Below are positions 43,235 to 43,868 of a stretch of 43,868 bases of DNA, one piece after another. Position 1 is the first letter of the stretch; each line of letters opens with the position of its first letter. This DNA comes from Rubrivivax sp. (GTDB taxonomy: Bacteria; Pseudomonadota; Gammaproteobacteria; Burkholderiales; Burkholderiaceae_C), in NCBI GenBank assembly GCA_020852865.1, contig JADYZZ010000102.1:1-43868 (forward strand). The letters are read 5' to 3'. The notes beneath the pieces were generated by a model. The model ran no database searches, was not told the DNA's origin, and worked only from the letters and a program-made list of their open reading frames with translations. The position numbers and the translations under genes were made by a program.

Positions 43235-43868
43235 GTGCAGACCATTGACTTGCCCGACAACATGACGATGCCCGCGGCATCGCCCGAAATCTTCCAGCAA
43301 CTGGGGACCCTGACCCGGCAACTGCATGACACCCTGAACATGCTGGGTGTGCTGCCGAATCTGCAGCAAACGGTGGACAACCTGCCCGATGCGCGCAGCC
43401 GCCTGAACTACATCGCCACCAAGACCGCTGACGCCGCCGAGAAGGTGCTGAACCTGGTGGACACGGCCAAGGCCGATCAGGAGCACATTGCCCAGGAAAC
43501 GCGCAAGCTGGCCCAATTGATCACGGCCGATCCGGTCAAGGCGGTGGCCAGTGGGGCCGTGTTCAACTTCGTTCAGGATGTCGAGGCCACGACCCGGCGG
43601 GTCGACGCCCACCTCACCGACATCATGATGGCGCAGGATTTTCACGACCTGACTGGCCAGGTGGTGGCCAAGGTGGTGAACCTGGCCAATGACCTCGAAG
43701 CACAGTTGGTCAAGCTGCTGATGCAGGCCGCCCCTCCGGAACAGGCGCACAAGGTGGAGGCGGCCCTGACCCACAGCCATGAGGCTGCCCCGATCGAGCC
43801 GAAACTCGATGGCCCGGTGGTCAACGCGAGCGGTCGCACCGACGTGGTGGCCAACCAGAGCGAGGTCG
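43235..43868 (+). CDS. cheZ: Protein phosphatase CheZ, cut by the window end
   Basis: 211 codons from GTG 43235 to the window end are open. The catalytic segment QDFHDLTGQVV holds Asp138 and Gln142, equivalent to Asp143 and Gln147 of E. coli CheZ, which accelerate CheY-P dephosphorylation. The first part is the long helical bundle. GAGGGAG precedes the start, 11 bases after cheY. Codon use (CAA, GAT, CGG, CAT, GGG) is clearly less GC3-biased than in all other genes of the window. The C-terminal CheY-binding helix is beyond the edge. Confidence 0.94.
   Translation, partial: MQTIDLPDNMTMPAASPEIFQQLGTLTRQLHDTLNMLGVLPNLQQTVDNLPDARSRLNYIATKTADAAEKVLNLVDTAKADQEHIAQETRKLAQLITADPVKAVASGAVFNFVQDVEATTRRVDAHLTDIMMAQDFHDLTGQVVAKVVNLANDLEAQLVKLLMQAAPPEQAHKVEAALTHSHEAAPIEPKLDGPVVNASGRTDVVANQSEV

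Noticed and set aside
1..43868. CRISPR array, tRNA/rRNA genes, integrase or phage genes
   Set aside because: None was recognised. The only tandem repeats are the four palindromes at 10481-10602, which lack CRISPR-like unique spacers.

Overview
The window is 43.9 kb of very GC-rich bacterial chromosome with dense gene packing and mostly housekeeping content. Gene content and order point to a motile betaproteobacterium of the order Burkholderiales, probably the Rubrivivax/Leptothrix/Sphaerotilus side. The markers are rpsP-rimM-trmD-rplS, xseB-ispA-dxs, murJ next to rpsT and argD-argF, hda-HAD phosphatase-pcnB, a DUF47-Pit phosphate pair, and flhDC followed by motA-motB-cheY-cheZ. No rRNA, tRNA, CRISPR array, prophage or transposase gene was found. 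The genus is an inference.

Layout. Positions 1-944 hold no convincing gene but carry two short elements bounded by inverted repeats, which share one TA dinucleotide. Then come an orphan D-erythronate dehydrogenase-like gene and a PAS-containing chemoreceptor. Next is a heat-shock cluster: two hsp20 genes divergent from cbpA-cbpM-ftsH (a second-type FtsH), with a good sigma-32 promoter before hsp20. argD-argF and rpsT lie on the minus strand, separated by four tandem palindromes. A plus-strand run follows: murJ, a SirB1-like gene, hda, a HAD phosphatase, pcnB, a DUF486 gene, DUF47-pit, a second copy of the first element, then the S16/TrmD/L19 operon, a Nudix CoA pyrophosphatase and a CobD/CbiB-family gene. 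Positions 23.4-28.0 kb hold rsgA, an M48 protease, orn, sixA and a short ppx. Positions 28.0-33.3 kb hold a Tat-exported dienelactone hydrolase, a ZIP transporter, a universal stress protein, a sulfurtransferase, an EamA transporter and a Rieske oxygenase. Positions 33.5-37.5 kb hold xseB-ispA-dxs and folE2. The last 6 kb is a flagellar/chemotaxis block: flhD, flhC, a degenerate HD-domain protein, a membrane-anchored methyltransferase, motA, motB, cheY and a cheZ cut by the window end.

How it works together. The right end is a flagellar regulon: FlhDC is the master regulator, and motA has a near-consensus sigma-28 promoter whose -10 box contains the stop codon of the preceding gene. Similar -10 boxes precede the HD-domain gene and the chemoreceptor. 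Between flhC and the HD-domain gene lies a possible 3'UTR-derived small RNA: a CU-rich anti-Shine-Dalgarno stretch, a small hairpin and a strong intrinsic terminator.

The main unexplained signals are the TA-flanked elements, the candidate small RNA, the tandem palindromes between rpsT and argD, a set of genes whose -10-like hexamers lie only 6-11 bases before the start codon (candidate leaderless mRNAs), and a drop in GC at third codon positions from the end of cheY into cheZ. No wholly new multi-gene system could be identified with confidence.
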